Assembly (NCBI RefSeq): GCF_027595985.1 | Contig: NC_073305.1 | Span: 107,740,535 to 107,804,534 of the forward strand | Reading direction: 5' to 3' | DNA length: 64,000 nt | Source: Sorex araneus | Taxonomy: Eukaryota > Chordata > Mammalia > Eulipotyphla > Soricidae | Shown: positions 1 through 38,607 of the stretch, one piece after another | Numbering within the stretch: position 1 is the stretch's first letter | Layout of the letters: every line of letters begins with the position of its first letter | Notes under the pieces: model-generated | Seen by the model: the letters and a program-made list of their open reading frames with translations, nothing else | The model's database searches: none | Told to the model about the DNA's origin: nothing | Translations under genes and position numbers: made by a program

Positions 1-87
1 CCCCAACCCTCATTTGTTTCTGTTTTCCCTGAAATTTTATACGAAATGGGAGCTTCCTCACTGTCAACAGTTAAGGCCCAGTTCAAT
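1..87 (-). other. ELOVL4: ELOVL4 3'UTR, proximal part
   Basis: Sequence directly downstream of the ELOVL4 stop codon. The mammalian 3'UTR is normally more than 1 kb, so most of it, including the poly(A) site, lies outside the window. No AATAAA in ELOVL4 orientation was seen here. Confidence 0.75.
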
Positions 88-27889
<27,802 letters not shown>

Positions 27890-28213
27890 TCAAAGGGGGA
27901 AAAAAATAAAAGAAAAATCGACGCGGGGCTCAGCGGGAGAGTGGACCTCGGAGGCGACAGCCGAGGCAGCGCGCAGCCGGCCCGGGGTCCCTTCCAACGG
28001 CGGCCCGGCGGGCGTCTCCTCCTCCTCCTCGGGGCGCGGCGGTGCAGGGAGGATGCGGCGGCGGCCGGGCTAGCCGGGCTGGATGGAGGAAGGAGCCGTC
28101 CGGGGCTCCCGGCGGGAGGAGGAGGAGGAGGAGGAGGAGGGGCCGGTGGAGGAGGAGAGGCCGCTGCAAGCGCCGGGCGCTGCACCACTGAGCCCCGCAG
28201 CGCCGCCGCCGCT

Positions 28214-28238
28214 CCAATCTACTCGGCGGCGTCACGTG
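28214..28238. promoter_or_regulatory. CCAAT box and CACGTG E-box upstream of ELOVL4
   Basis: A CCAAT at 28214-28218 and a palindromic CACGTG at 28233-28238 lie about 355-380 bp upstream of the ELOVL4 ATG, in the CpG island. These fit NF-Y and USF-type binding sites. Motif matches only, with no binding evidence. Confidence 0.45.
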
Positions 28239-28660
28239 GGCGCGCGCGGGGCGGACGGGCCGGCGCGTCCCTCCCCCCGCCCGCGCGCCCCGGCTCTTGC
28301 GCAGGGATGCGGCGGCCGGGGGGCGCGGGGAGGCGGGTCCGCGCAAGCGCACGCCGCCCCGCACCTGCTCCCCCGGCCCCTCCTGACCCCTCCCGGGGCC
28401 CGGCCCCCGCGCCGCGCTCCCGCAGCCTGCCTCTCCGCCTGCCCCCTGGGCATCGGGGCCCTGCGGAGGAGGGCGCTGCCTCTCCTCGGCTGACCTCGCT
28501 TGCGCCCTACATACCGCTTAGGAAACAGCCCAGGAAGGAGTGGGCTCGGGAACAAGGCGAGGTAGGGAGAGGCGATCACTCACTTGCGCTGCGGTTCCCC
28601 CCCAACACGCCCCCCGCAGCCACTGCACGCGTGCTCGCCGGGCCGAAGGCTGCGCATCCC

Positions 28661-29662
28661 TCCAAAGTCATGCTAGTCATCAAGCCAGTGAGCCGGAAGG
28701 ACGGGCGGATTCACAGTCGATGGGAAAGAACACACTTGCATGCGCGCAAGTACACCTCTGGACGTGCAGAGTGTCCGTATCCCTTGGTTGACACGAAATC
28801 ATCGGGGCGATTCACTGTGACCCCCTGAGAAGCCCTTGAGAGTTCAGACGAGAAAGACCGCTATGGATGGGCCTTAAGCTTAGGGATGTCCATTTGCCCC
28901 CCCGGAGCCACTTTGTCGTGAGTGGACAAGAATACTTGCTTGGAAGACAGAAGGCAATTCAAGAAGAGAAGGATTCTTAATTTTTTAAAGCTGCTTAGCA
29001 CAAGACAATGGGCTCTGGAAAGCAGGACTATGCAACAAACATTTATAGTTGAAAGTTTACAATATCAAACAGTACCTTTGAGAATAATGCAATAACCTTT
29101 CACCTAGTTAGTTAGACATGTCGCCTACTTCTTAGTCTAACCTATTGTCCAGTTCTTTAGGATGCTCCATTGAAAGGCAGCTGAGTCAGTTCTGTAGGTG
29201 CCTCTGCTCTTTGACACTGTTAAAAATCATATGAATGCAATGTTTTAGTCGACCCATTTATATCCCATTGAACTAACTTTATTCTATCCTGGGAGTATCC
29301 TAAAGGGTAAAACTGCTTCTGTGCCTTGTTGAGAATTATTCCTGCTCCCAGTGCTTTAAATAGTGATAAATATTTATCGTCGTGTCAGAATCACCGTTTA
29401 TATTTCTATCACAACATGAAAAGGGTTATTATAAGTGAAAAGACCTCTAGGGAGAGGCCATTAAAAGTAACTGGTTCATTGTGTCACTCGAGGATCTATA
29501 ACCTGCATTAAATGCTCTATTATTGAAATTAGCAAAATAAAGTGTATTTTTCCAGATATAGTCATAAACATGTTATTTCTGAAATGACAAGTACTGTTTC
29601 TCACATATCAATCCCAAGTATTGCTATCAGAAAAATTCTAGTAGTAGGTGTTGAAAGGAGGT
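28661..29662. other. Intergenic, no recognised element
   Basis: Unique-looking DNA upstream of ELOVL4, past the CpG island. No gene or repeat recognised. Confidence 0.45.
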
Positions 29663-29724
29663 AAAGTGACATTCATTATATTCTACTGGTAACAAAGTGA
29701 CATTCATTATATTCTACCGGTAAC
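29663..29724 (+). repeat. 31-bp tandem duplication
   Basis: Two adjacent 31-bp copies (29663-29693 and 29694-29724) beginning aaagtgacattcattata differ at one position (t/c). Confidence 0.95.
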
Positions 29725-29789
29725 AACAGTATTGTAAACCACAGTGCCTAGGAGTTCCTGCTAGAGAAGCAGGCTCAGAGCTAGAGGAA

Positions 29790-29925
29790 AATTGGGGACG
29801 TAAGTGGAGGAAAGTGAACACAGGAGAAGGAATTGGTGTTGGAACATTATCAGCCTGTAAACTCAATTATTAATAACTTTGTAACTCTATAATTCACCGT
29901 GATTCGATTAAAAAGTTTCAGGTAT
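29790..29925 (+). mobile_element. L1 3' terminus fragment
   Basis: gaattggtgttggaacatta, aataactttgtaactcta, caccgtgattcgattaaaaa: shrew-type L1 end. Confidence 0.7.
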
Positions 29926-29950
29926 TTTTGTTTTTAAAAATTCAGTCAAG

Positions 29951-30150
29951 GGGCTGGAGTGATAGCACAGCGGGTAGGACGTTTGCCTTACATGGGGCTG
30001 ACCTGGATTCCATTCCCAGCATCCCGTATGGTCCCCCAGCACCGCCAGGAGTAATTCCTGAGTGCATGAGCCAGGAGTAACCCCTGTGCATCGCTGGGTG
30101 TGACCCAAAAAGCAAAAATAAATACATAAATATGAATAAAAATAAAAAAT
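29951..30150 (+). mobile_element. Young SOR-type SINE, type A, with 15-bp target duplication
   Basis: ggggctggagtgatagcaca-like head to acccaaaaagcaaaaataaa tail. aaaaattcagtcaag at 29936-29950 is repeated at 30151-30165. Confidence 0.95.
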
Positions 30151-30165
30151 AAAAATTCAGTCAAG

Positions 30166-30326
30166 GCCAGAAAAATAGTACAGCATGTAGAGCATTTGCC
30201 TTGCATGTGGCTGTAATCCCCCGCATCCCATTTGGTCCCCCAAGCACTGCTGGGACTGACCCCTGAGTACAATGCTATGAGTACACCCTAAGCACAGGCA
30301 GGGGTGGCAAAAAAAGTACCAAAAAA
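30166..30326 (+). mobile_element. Older SOR-type SINE at the same target site
   Basis: gccagaaaaatagtacagca ... caggggtggcaaaaaaagta. Followed by aatcagtcaa (30327-30336), a third copy of the target sequence. Confidence 0.88.
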
Positions 30327-30336
30327 AATCAGTCAA

Positions 30337-30771
30337 CTCTACCATTTGGAAATTAAATAAAGATCAGTGATCTGCTTGTATATTCTGATGGTCTTACAAA
30401 TTTCAGATCAGTTTGAATTCATCAAGGAATTTTATTTCTTCTATATTTTGAAATTTTGGGTGCTTTTATGAAGACAACATATTCCCACCCTTATCGCTAT
30501 TCACATAGGCAAACACCTCGGCATCTTTGCTCATTTAATACTATGTGAAATTGTCAAAATAGCTTTAGACATTTCCCTAGCTTTTCTTTTGTAGAGAATG
30601 ACAACTTGAGTCCCTCTGTTCACTAGGGGGCGCTTGTCACATATAAGAAAAACTTACACAAGTGATGACAATGTCAAGAGTGGCACTTGCCCTCTACCTG
30701 GAAGTATCTGTATTTCATTGATGAGCTGTCCAAAAACACATCAGAAACAAAGTCCTAGAACACCCTGCTCT
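30337..30771. other. Intergenic, no recognised element
   Basis: AT-rich unique-looking sequence. Confidence 0.45.
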
Positions 30772-30920
30772 GGGGCATCTGAGAAATACTGTGGACAGAT
30801 GCAAGCTGTGACCCAGTTTCAATTCCTGGCACGCCGTATGGTCCCTTGCCTGCCAGATATATGACCTAAGCTCAGAGTCAGGAGTAAGCCCTGAGTACTG
30901 CCAGGTGGGCCCCATTCCCC
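30772..30920 (+). mobile_element. SOR-type SINE, highly diverged
   Basis: Detectable from cagtttcaattcctggcac, ccgtatggtccctt and cagagtcaggagtaagccct. Confidence 0.65.
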
Positions 30921-31324
30921 CTTAAAAAGAATGTCCCACCCCATATACTTAATTGTCCAGTGTGGGGACCAACAGTCCTGTACTCAGCTCTCTGCGGGCA
31001 TACAAGTAGCAACTACATATTCCTAAAGTGTCTCTGCAGAGAAAGAAACCCTGGATGTTCTGTGAGTTGCAGACTTAGACTCAGTCATACGACTATATGA
31101 CCAAGATCATGGTAGTATCATGAAAGAACAACAACAACAAAAAACAAACAAGTATCCACACAATTTGCAAGCTTTTGAGAGCAGATAATATGTATTTATT
31201 GATGGAATACAAATAAGAAGTTATCTACAAATACTAAGGGAGAGGATATGATTTTAATAAAAATTTTATATAAAAGAAAAACACTTAAATGTTTTAAAGT
31301 TGTTTCATCTAAAATTAAGGATCT

Positions 31325-31505
31325 CAGGGTTGGAGCAATAGCACAGCGGGTAGGACATTTGCCTTGCACGCAGCCAACCCGGGTTCGATTCCCAGCATCC
31401 CATATAGTCCCCTGAGCACCGCCAGGAGTAATTCCTGAGTGCAGAGCCAGGAGTAACCCCTGTGCATCGCCAGGTGTGACCCAAAAAGAAAAAAATAAAA
31501 TAAAT
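31325..31505 (+). mobile_element. SOR-type SINE, type A, with 14-bp target duplication
   Basis: Near-consensus. aaaattaaggatct at 31311-31324 recurs at 31506-31519. Confidence 0.95.
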
Positions 31506-31899
31506 AAAATTAAGGATCTTAGAGTTCTATGGCAAAAGGAGGGTAAATGTTAAGTTTACTGAAATAAACATCATGCTGAGAGCTGATTTCATATGAGAAC
31601 AGAAATAAGCAGAAAATCAAACAGCTTTTAAAACTGTTCTTTGAAAATTAACAGAAGAACTTGCCAGAAGTCAGTCAAACAAACCTTGGCTATGAAACTG
31701 CCTTGTAATCCAATTTAGCAAAATCCATATCCCTGGGCATCAATGTTACAGCTGCTGAAGGGGAAAACGTTGAGGGAATGTGAGGACCGAATTGTATAAC
31801 AAGGAACAGCTTGGCCCAATATATTCCCTAGAGTTAGAAGGTATGACTCTCACCTCTTCTCAAACCTAAATTATAGCTGACTTCTTGGAACTTGTCCCC

Positions 31900-32392
31900 T
31901 AAACCACAGAAATAAATATGCACACCTCTGCTCATTGCAGTGTGTCATACAATAGCCGTGATATGGAAGCAATCCAAATATCCAATGAATGAATAAAGAA
32001 GTTGTAATATATAGTAACATAATGGCATACTATGCAGTCATAAAATATGAAATTATGCATTTCACTGCATCTTGGATGCAACTGAGTATATTATGTTAAG
32101 AGAAATAAATTGGTGGGATAAAACAAACACCAGATAATCTCATCTGATGTCTACAGAGAAGCAGCAAGGAAGTAGACAGTATCAAATGGTAGCAAACCCT
32201 TCTCCCTGGATTACAGAATTGAGGATAGCAAGTAATTGGGGAAATGAGTGGTGGAGAATAATGAGTAAGCAGGGTGACCTTGGTGGAGGGTCTTGGACAC
32301 TATAGGTGATGAGGAGAGCTGTGTACATCAAAACCATACATTATTATAAACCTGTGACCTAAACTATAATTTAAAATAATCATAAACAAGGA
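31900..32392 (+). mobile_element. L1 3' end fragment, diverged
   Basis: aatggcatactatgcagtca, agataatctcatctgatg-like and a decayed terminus cctgtgacctaaactataat. Confidence 0.75.
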
Positions 32393-32399
32393 ACTCTTG

Positions 32400-33180
32400 A
32401 AAGTCAATAGTAATAAAGTAACTGCAGATAAAAATAAACAAGTCATCTTAAGGCCTCAACAAGGAAAATATACAGGTGACAAATAAACGTGTGAAATCCT
32501 CAGTTGTCATTTGACAGTTGTCATATGACAGTTGTCATATGACAGTTGTCATTCTGTAACCAAATTAAAACAGTGAGGTCTCACTCTTTGCATGACTATT
32601 AGTATGGCTAAATTAAAAGATAAGTATGGCAATATTAGTTGTCAATGAGGTCATAAAGCAGCCATTATTTTACTAATACCAAAAATACAGAATAATATAA
32701 ATGCTTTGAAAAAGAGTTTAGAAATTTCTTACAGCGCTAAACATAATCTTCCCATACCATCGTGGACAGTTAATCAAGAATGTGAAAAATTTTGTTCACA
32801 TAAAAAAATGGTTGTATTGGAGCTTTATTTATAATCACCAAAGCAACAAACTGAAAGCAACAAGGTATTTTTCTATAGACAAATTTTGGTACACCTATAT
32901 TATAGAAAATTATTCAGAAATAAAAAAGCAAGCTTACCAAACTATGAAAGACATGGATGGCACTTAAACATCTAATGTTTAGTGAAAGAAACTAATTTGA
33001 ATAAAATAACACTCTGTATTATTGCAATTATTTGACATTTCTTAATAGAAAAATCATTTAAAATAAAACTGCAGTAAAACATCTGTGGTACCCAGGGAAT
33101 ATGGGGAAGTTGAATATGTTTAGTACAGGAGAATAAAACTCTTGTATTTGCTATTATGATGACAGATAAATAATTATAAA
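32400..33180 (+). mobile_element. Older L1 ORF2/3'UTR fragment
   Basis: Includes tttgttcacataaaaaaatg, caacaaggtatttttctata and gaaagacatggatggcact, matching L1 ORF2-tail wording in degraded form. Contains the 14-bp minisatellite at 32501-32552. Confidence 0.65.
32501..32552 (+). repeat. 14-bp minisatellite, 3.7 copies
   Basis: Unit cagttgtcatatga, the first copy with ttga. Each unit carries a CAGTTG E-box/MYB-like hexamer and is nearly palindromic. Confidence 0.95.
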
Positions 33181-33641
33181 TAATTATCGACTTTACAACT
33201 CATAGACTTTACAGCAGAGAGTGAGCCATTGCTGTAAAGGAAAACATGTTTTTAATCATTTCAAAGATTGGGAAATTTTTTAATGGGCATATCTATAATA
33301 AAAGAATCCAATTGTGTTATAAAACGTCAGGAACAACCTACTGAAAGGAGATAGGGTAAAAGTTGCTGAGCTAAGTAAACTTGAAAATAAGCAAGATTTA
33401 TAAGACTAAGGCAAATGGAACTGCCCAGAGGCAATATAATCTTGGTGATAGTTATTAGTTCATAAAAAGCAGTCAAACAAATGAATATATGGGAAAGAAG
33501 AGATAATGACTCTTGCAAAAGAATTCCAAATAATTATATAGATTCTCTCTCTCAAAGATGTGGAACTTAACACCCCATTCCTTAAGTAAAATCTGCACAG
33601 TGATTTCTTTCAAAGGGGATGAAGTTAAAAAGAGTAAGTTT
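33181..33641. other. Intergenic, no recognised element
   Basis: AT-rich sequence with nothing supportable. Confidence 0.4.
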
Positions 33642-33799
33642 AGGGGTTGGGGAGATAGTACATCAGGTAAGGCTTTCTTTGCAGCCAGATGACCAGGGAT
33701 GGATCCCCCAACCACCACCTGGAGTGATCCCTGAGAACAGAGCCAGGAGTAAGCCCTGAGCACCACTAGCTGTGCCCCCAAAACAAATAAACAAAAACC
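33642..33799 (+). mobile_element. SOR-type SINE, type A, diverged
   Basis: taggggttggggagatagta ... accactagctgtgcccccaa. Confidence 0.85.
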
Positions 33800-34738
33800 C
33801 CAAAATGGTCAAGGTTATTAAAACCAAGGAAAATTTGAGACTACCATAACCAAGAGGAGTATAAGAAGATATGAAAAGCTAAAAGTCCTAGAGTGTCTTG
33901 AATATGAGATTCTGGAACAGAAAAAGATTGTCAGATAAAAACCAATGAAATGTGAATAAAGTATTGACTCAATACTCTTCAATAATTATGACAAGTGTAC
34001 CAATGAAATTAATAATAAGAAAAACTGGGTGTGGTATATGGGAACTCTATCTTCTAATTTTCATTTAACTACAAGCTGGTCTAAAAATAGATTATTTGAA
34101 AATCATAAATAAAATATGAATATTGTTATATTCATTTGTAGTAATTTTGACATATTAAAGAATAACTACTGTGTATCATAGTAAAATTGGTTTAACAACA
34201 GTGCCTGCATTATAAGCAACATGAGAAACAAGTCAGCTAGTTAGTAGAAACATATGTGCACTCAATAAATGTTTCTAGTGATTGTTATTCAAAACTGAGA
34301 TATGATCTTCAAAAATTTAACAGTGTTGTAGAGAGGTAAGTGAAAGATAAATGTAACCAGGTATAACTCCTTACTATGTGATCTCTGAAAAGGAGTTCAT
34401 CTTTCTGCCTTAGCATCTGGAATGCAACAGACATAGTGAAAATGATTATATTGACTTCAACAGCACTGATTACAGCAAAATTAAAACAGAAACTTTAATG
34501 GAGCACAACAGCAATAGGACTACCTAAAGTGACAAATTTCACTGATTTAGAAGAAAAGTTTATATTCTATATGTCATGAATAACTAATGCATGAATTCAT
34601 TCAACAATTATTCGTTGAGTTTCACTATTTTTGCCTGGAACTTCTATATCATTTTTTTGAGAATTAAAGTTATTTCACTATTATATTGTTAAAAACGATA
34701 ACTTTTATTATTTTGCTTAAAATAACTGACATCAGGCT
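33800..34738. other. Intergenic, possible MIR/L2 tail relics only
   Basis: AT-rich. cactcaataaatgtttctag near 34259 and tgaattcattcaacaattat near 34592 resemble 3' tails of MIR or L2 in opposite orientations. Too short to be sure. Confidence 0.35.
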
Positions 34739-34885
34739 TCCTCTTCAAGCTCATGTTCTCCCTTGAACATGTATCTTGCTTTCTTATCTCTGTTACTTTG
34801 CTTGTAGTAGAGCCTCTGTTCTCTCTTGAACACATTTCCCCTCTTTCTCTCTTCTCACAAATTTCATTCAATAGAAACTACCCTG
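34739..34885 (+). repeat. Unclassified dispersed repeat, copy 1
   Basis: Shares aagctcatgttctc, ttgaacatgt and a final aaatttcattcaatagaaact with 56605-56705. Could be the end of an LTR. Family not identified. Confidence 0.4.
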
Positions 34886-35419
34886 CTTCTCAAAACACAA
34901 AACAAAATATCCAAGAGATAATTTTATACCTGGAGTTAACAGGATATATATTTTTTAATTAAATACACTAACTTTGGATGACACCAAAATGATCAAAGTA
35001 CTTTTTTCATAATTATAAAATCAAAGTAGAAAATGAAATGGAAGAATATTTTGCCCGATCTCTTACTGAGAAGATTGTTTTATCAAGAAACTAAACCAAA
35101 TATCCTATTTTCTAGAGCTAAATTAATCATGAACTCAAATCATTGACAAAAATGAATTAGATTCAACATTTCTTAAATTACTAATAAGATTAAGATTTGG
35201 AAAAATAAAAATTTCCAGGTAAAGATTAATATGTGAATTAGTGTTGGACATAAAATTCACAAAATTGCAAAACAATTGGTTTCTTGGTGTGTATAAATGT
35301 ATTAGTGTATGCATATGCAGTTATCTTTTGTCTAGAAAATTATTAATAATAAGATTAAAAGAAAGCAAACATATTCTGAGCACATTTTATTAGAACCAGA
35401 CTAGTAGGTTGCTTATTTT

Positions 35420-35596
35420 TTTTTTTTTTTTTGCTTTTTGGGTCACACCCAGCGATGCTCAGGGGTTACTCCTGGCTCTGCACTCAGGAATTACTCCTGG
35501 CGGTGCTTGGGGGACCATATGGGATGCCGGGGATCGAACCCGGGTCGGCCGCGTGCAAGGCAAACGCCCTACCCGCTGTGCTATCGCTCCGGCCCC
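35420..35596 (-). mobile_element. Youngest-looking SOR-type SINE, type A
   Basis: Essentially consensus with an 18-T run (A-tail). A 15-bp target duplication taggttgcttatttt lies at 35405-35419 and 35597-35611. Confidence 0.96.
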
Positions 35597-35671
35597 TAGG
35601 TTGCTTATTTTAAAGGTAGAATTTACCTTTGATATCGTGCAACATCATAGATTTTTATGAGCAGCTAGGAA

Positions 35672-35883
35672 AGTGAGTGTGATATAATGCAAAGTACCCT
35701 GGCTCTGGAACCAGGAGGCCTCAGTTCTATTTTGATCTCTGGTCCTATGGCATGTGGGCATGAGTAAGTAACTAGTCTCTTTATAGCTCGCCTTATCTGA
35801 TAAATGAAGATAATGCATTCCCTATCTACTTAACATCATTGCTGTGTGGGTCAAATGAGTATTACAGTATATTTAAAGCCTGA
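35672..35883 (+). mobile_element. MIR element
   Basis: Diverged but ordered MIR landmarks: accctggctctggaaccagg, aagtaactagtctctttata, ctgataaatgaagataatgc, gggtcaaatgagtatta. Ancient mammal-wide SINE. Confidence 0.75.
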
Positions 35884-36032
35884 TATTTTTGCCACATAAA
35901 TAATTTCCAGTATAGTTGCTGAAAAGAAAGTAAACTCTTTTTGGAAGTTGTAAACATTGAAGTTGTAAATAGACTCTTTATTAGAAGTTGTAAAAATTAT
36001 TGTTGTCTCACTCTTCATTCAGAGTTGAGTTT

Positions 36033-36350
36033 AGGTCCTGGGAAGCAGCACAGCGATCTAGCACTGTGGTCTAGACTTGCAGTTGTATGGCCACAAATTC
36101 AAGCCCTCAGGTCCCACATGTACTGATCAAAGTCCTGGCAGTTCCTTTGTCTGTGACTGCTGCCACTAAAAGTGAGTTCCAACCACATGGCATCCAGATG
36201 CATGTAAGTCCCACAGAAAAGGACACAAAGCCCTGTAAGCATCACTGCTGAAATAATGTGAGAGCACCACAGACAGGCATAGGTGTGAAGCCCAGTGACT
36301 GCAATATCAAGAACAATAACAGAGATGGGGCAGGACAAGAATGGAGATAA
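36033..36350 (+). repeat. Possible unclassified tRNA-headed retroposon
   Basis: Has cagcacagcgatctagcac and ggccacaaattcaagccc, spaced like Pol III boxes A and B, and ends in ataaataaaattaaaaa. The body is unlike SOR types A and B. No target duplication found, so the call is tentative. Confidence 0.3.
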
Positions 36351-36610
36351 ATAAAATTAAAAATCCTAGCAAAATAGTTTTAAAATAATTGAATTAAGTC
36401 ACTAATATATAAACTAAAATTCACTTTATAGCTACGAAAAAGAGAAAAACTCATCAACAACCATTTCTCTCTGTATTGTATTCTATGTTGAGAAAGCCTC
36501 CCACAATACCAAGATAATTTAAATAAATCATGTAGATTTTATAACCATAAATATGATTTAGATAAATTAGAATTCTAATTATTTTTATTGTTACTAAAAA
36601 ACAGTAACAT
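36351..36610. other. Intergenic, no recognised element
   Basis: AT-rich unique-looking sequence. Confidence 0.4.
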
Positions 36611-36672
36611 GGGACAGAAGAGATAGCACAGGAATCAAGGTAGTTGGGTTGACCCTGTAATTGATTCTGGCT
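36611..36672 (+). mobile_element. SOR-type SINE, 5' fragment
   Basis: gggacagaagagatagcaca followed by a decayed B-box area (gaccctgtaattgattctgg). Confidence 0.6.
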
Positions 36673-36927
36673 AGAATTATCTATGAATGCTAAAATTACC
36701 AGATAAAAAGATTATTAAGAAACAATAACAGTCACATAATCTAAAAGATTACTTCACAGATCATGTAGTTGTGTGACCTGAGAGGAAGGGGCTGGGAGAA
36801 GCTAAACCTTGACAAATTGTCAGTTAGTACCTGCAAGAACTGATCTAGTTAATGTGACCAAGATTGGACACAAACTGATGTCAGCTGCCTCTTGAAGTAA
36901 GACTCAGAGAAGGATTCCAACTACATG

Positions 36928-37174
36928 GTCACTGTCACTGTCATCCCATTGCTCATTGATTTGCTCGAGCGGGCACCAGTAACGTCTCTATTGTGAGACT
37001 TGTTGTTACTGTTTTTGACATATCGAATACGCTACAGGTAGCTTGCCAGGCTCTGCCTTGTGGGTGGGATACTCTCGGTAGCTTGCCGAGCTCTCCGAGA
37101 GGAGCAGAGGAATCGAACCCTGGTTGGCCACGTGCAGGGCAAACGCCCTACCGCTGTGCTATTGCTCCAGCCCA
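36928..37174 (-). mobile_element. SOR-headed SINE, type B, full length
   Basis: Begins gtcactgtcactgtcatccc (reverse of the CAGTGA tail), contains tagcttgccaggctctgcct and ends attgctccagccc. Confidence 0.95.
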
Positions 37175-37280
37175 AATACATGCTATAGTATATTTTTAAG
37201 AAGGAAGCAGAAAGATGGTACATAGCATCCCTCCTCAAGGATTTGATAAATCAGTTAGGATTGAAAAACAAGTAAAATTC

Positions 37281-37423
37281 TGAGAGCCAGAGATCTAGTT
37301 TAGTGAGTAAATCTTTTGTCTTTCACTCAACAACCTGGACTCAATCCACGGCACCACTTATGATCCCCTGAACACTAGTAGGAGTAATCCGTGAGTAAAG
37401 CCAGGTATGGCTCAAAAACAATC
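37281..37423 (+). mobile_element. SOR-type SINE, highly diverged
   Basis: gagagccagagatctagttt, aacctggactcaatccacgg, gtaggagtaatccgtgagta. Confidence 0.75.
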
Positions 37424-37429
37424 ATATCT

Positions 37430-37978
37430 AACAAAAGACAATAATCACATGGCTATATCAATAAATACAGAAGAAGTATTTAGCAAGCAACCAACAAGCA
37501 TTTGATTGTAGGTACATGGATTAAAAGTCTATTTATGACAAAATTCAACCAAATGGATGAGACTGGCCAAACAGTGGAGGTTTTATTTGCACATGGTTTA
37601 GAAAGTTTGTAATTTTTTTAATGGAAATAGTGAACAATAAACGCAGTTACCTAGTGTGGGCAAGAAAAAAAATTCAACCAAATAGGGCTGAAAAACTTCA
37701 ACAAATTGAAAAGCTATGACTAACACACAGAATCATATTCAACAGTGAAAAAACGGAAGTTTTTTTCTTTGAAATCATGTACAAGACAAGGATGCCCATT
37801 TTCATTGCTATTATCCAACATAGCGTTGGAAGTTCTAGTCAGAACTATTTGACAAAAAAAATCAATACAAGGTATCTAAGTTGAAAACACAAAACTATTT
37901 ACAGATGATCTATCATACAGAGAAAACCCACAGACTCCATTTTTAAAAAAACTGTTAGAAACCATCATAAGGCCCAAA
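37430..37978 (+). mobile_element. L1 ORF2 reverse-transcriptase fragment
   Basis: Degraded RT domain with acaagacaaggatgcccatt (the QGCP region), tattatccaacatagcgttg and a TDD-like tttacagatgatc. Interrupted by a 115-bp retrocopy at 37555-37669. Not coding. Confidence 0.8.
37555..37669 (+). pseudogene. 5'-truncated retrocopy of an unidentified mRNA 3' end
   Basis: 115 bp ending in AATAAA (37636-37641), then 23 nt, then an A-run. Flanked by the perfect 14-bp repeat aaattcaaccaaat at 37541-37554 and 37670-37683. This is the signature of L1-mediated mRNA retroposition. The parent gene was not recognised. Confidence 0.75.
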
Positions 37979-37980
<2 letters not shown>

Positions 37981-38027
<47 letters not shown>

Positions 38028-38066
38028 AAGGAAAGGTATCAGAGAGAGAAAGGAAAGGTATCAGGT
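37981..38066 (+). repeat. (GA)n microsatellite with GAAAGGAAAGGTATCA repeats
   Basis: About 50 bp of pure GA, then two copies of an aaaggaaaggtatcag unit leading into an L1 terminus. Shrew-type L1 3'UTRs here often carry GA tracts. Confidence 0.9.
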
Positions 38067-38222
38067 GGTGATGGGGGTATCAGTGGAAGGGAATCTGGGA
38101 ACACTGGTGGTGGGAAAAGTACACTGGTGAAAGGATGGGTATTTGAACATTATACGATTGAAATTCAACCATGAACAACTTTATAAATCTGTATGTCACT
38201 GTGGTTCAATTAAAAAACTAAA
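38048..38222 (+). mobile_element. L1 3' terminus fragment
   Basis: gggaacactggtggtgggaa, gtacactggtgaaagga, aacaactttataaatctg, gtggttcaattaaaaaac. Confidence 0.85.
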
Positions 38223-38361
38223 CAAATGGGAAAAAACTTAGAGTCAGGTTACAGGATCTATGATATAAAAGTCTATTATATTCTAAAATGTAAGCGATAA
38301 ATTAAAAAAGAAAAAAATCAAGGAAACAATTTCATTTATAATGCCAGAAAAAAGAGAATTA

Positions 38362-38450
38362 GGCATGGGAATGGAGCAATAATACAGCAGACAGGGTGCT
38401 TGCCTTGCTCACAGCTGACCCTGCTTTGATCCCTAGCACATCATAATGTC
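38362..38450 (+). mobile_element. SOR-type SINE, 5' half
   Basis: tgggaatggagcaataatac ... ctttgatccctagcacatca. Breaks off at an L1 junction. Confidence 0.75.
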
Positions 38451-38607
38451 TCCACTTTTTTAAAGAATGGAAACCCATGGGATCTAATTCTTTCGTCTAA
38501 GACTGTTATTTTCTTGTTGATATTCTGTTTGGTTGATCTATCCATTGATATGAGTGGTGTGTTAAAGTCCCTTACTACTTTTAAGTTGCTATCAATATAT
38601 CTCTTTA
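38451..38607 (-). mobile_element. L1 ORF2 fragment, antisense
   Basis: Reverse-strand L1 ORF2 wording: ggttgatctatccattgata, gtgttaaagtcccttactac. Interrupted at right by a type B SINE. Confidence 0.65.

Noticed and set aside
37430-37978. Reverse transcriptase gene
   Set aside because: Frameshifts, stop codons and an insertion break it. Only a fragment of L1 ORF2 remains.
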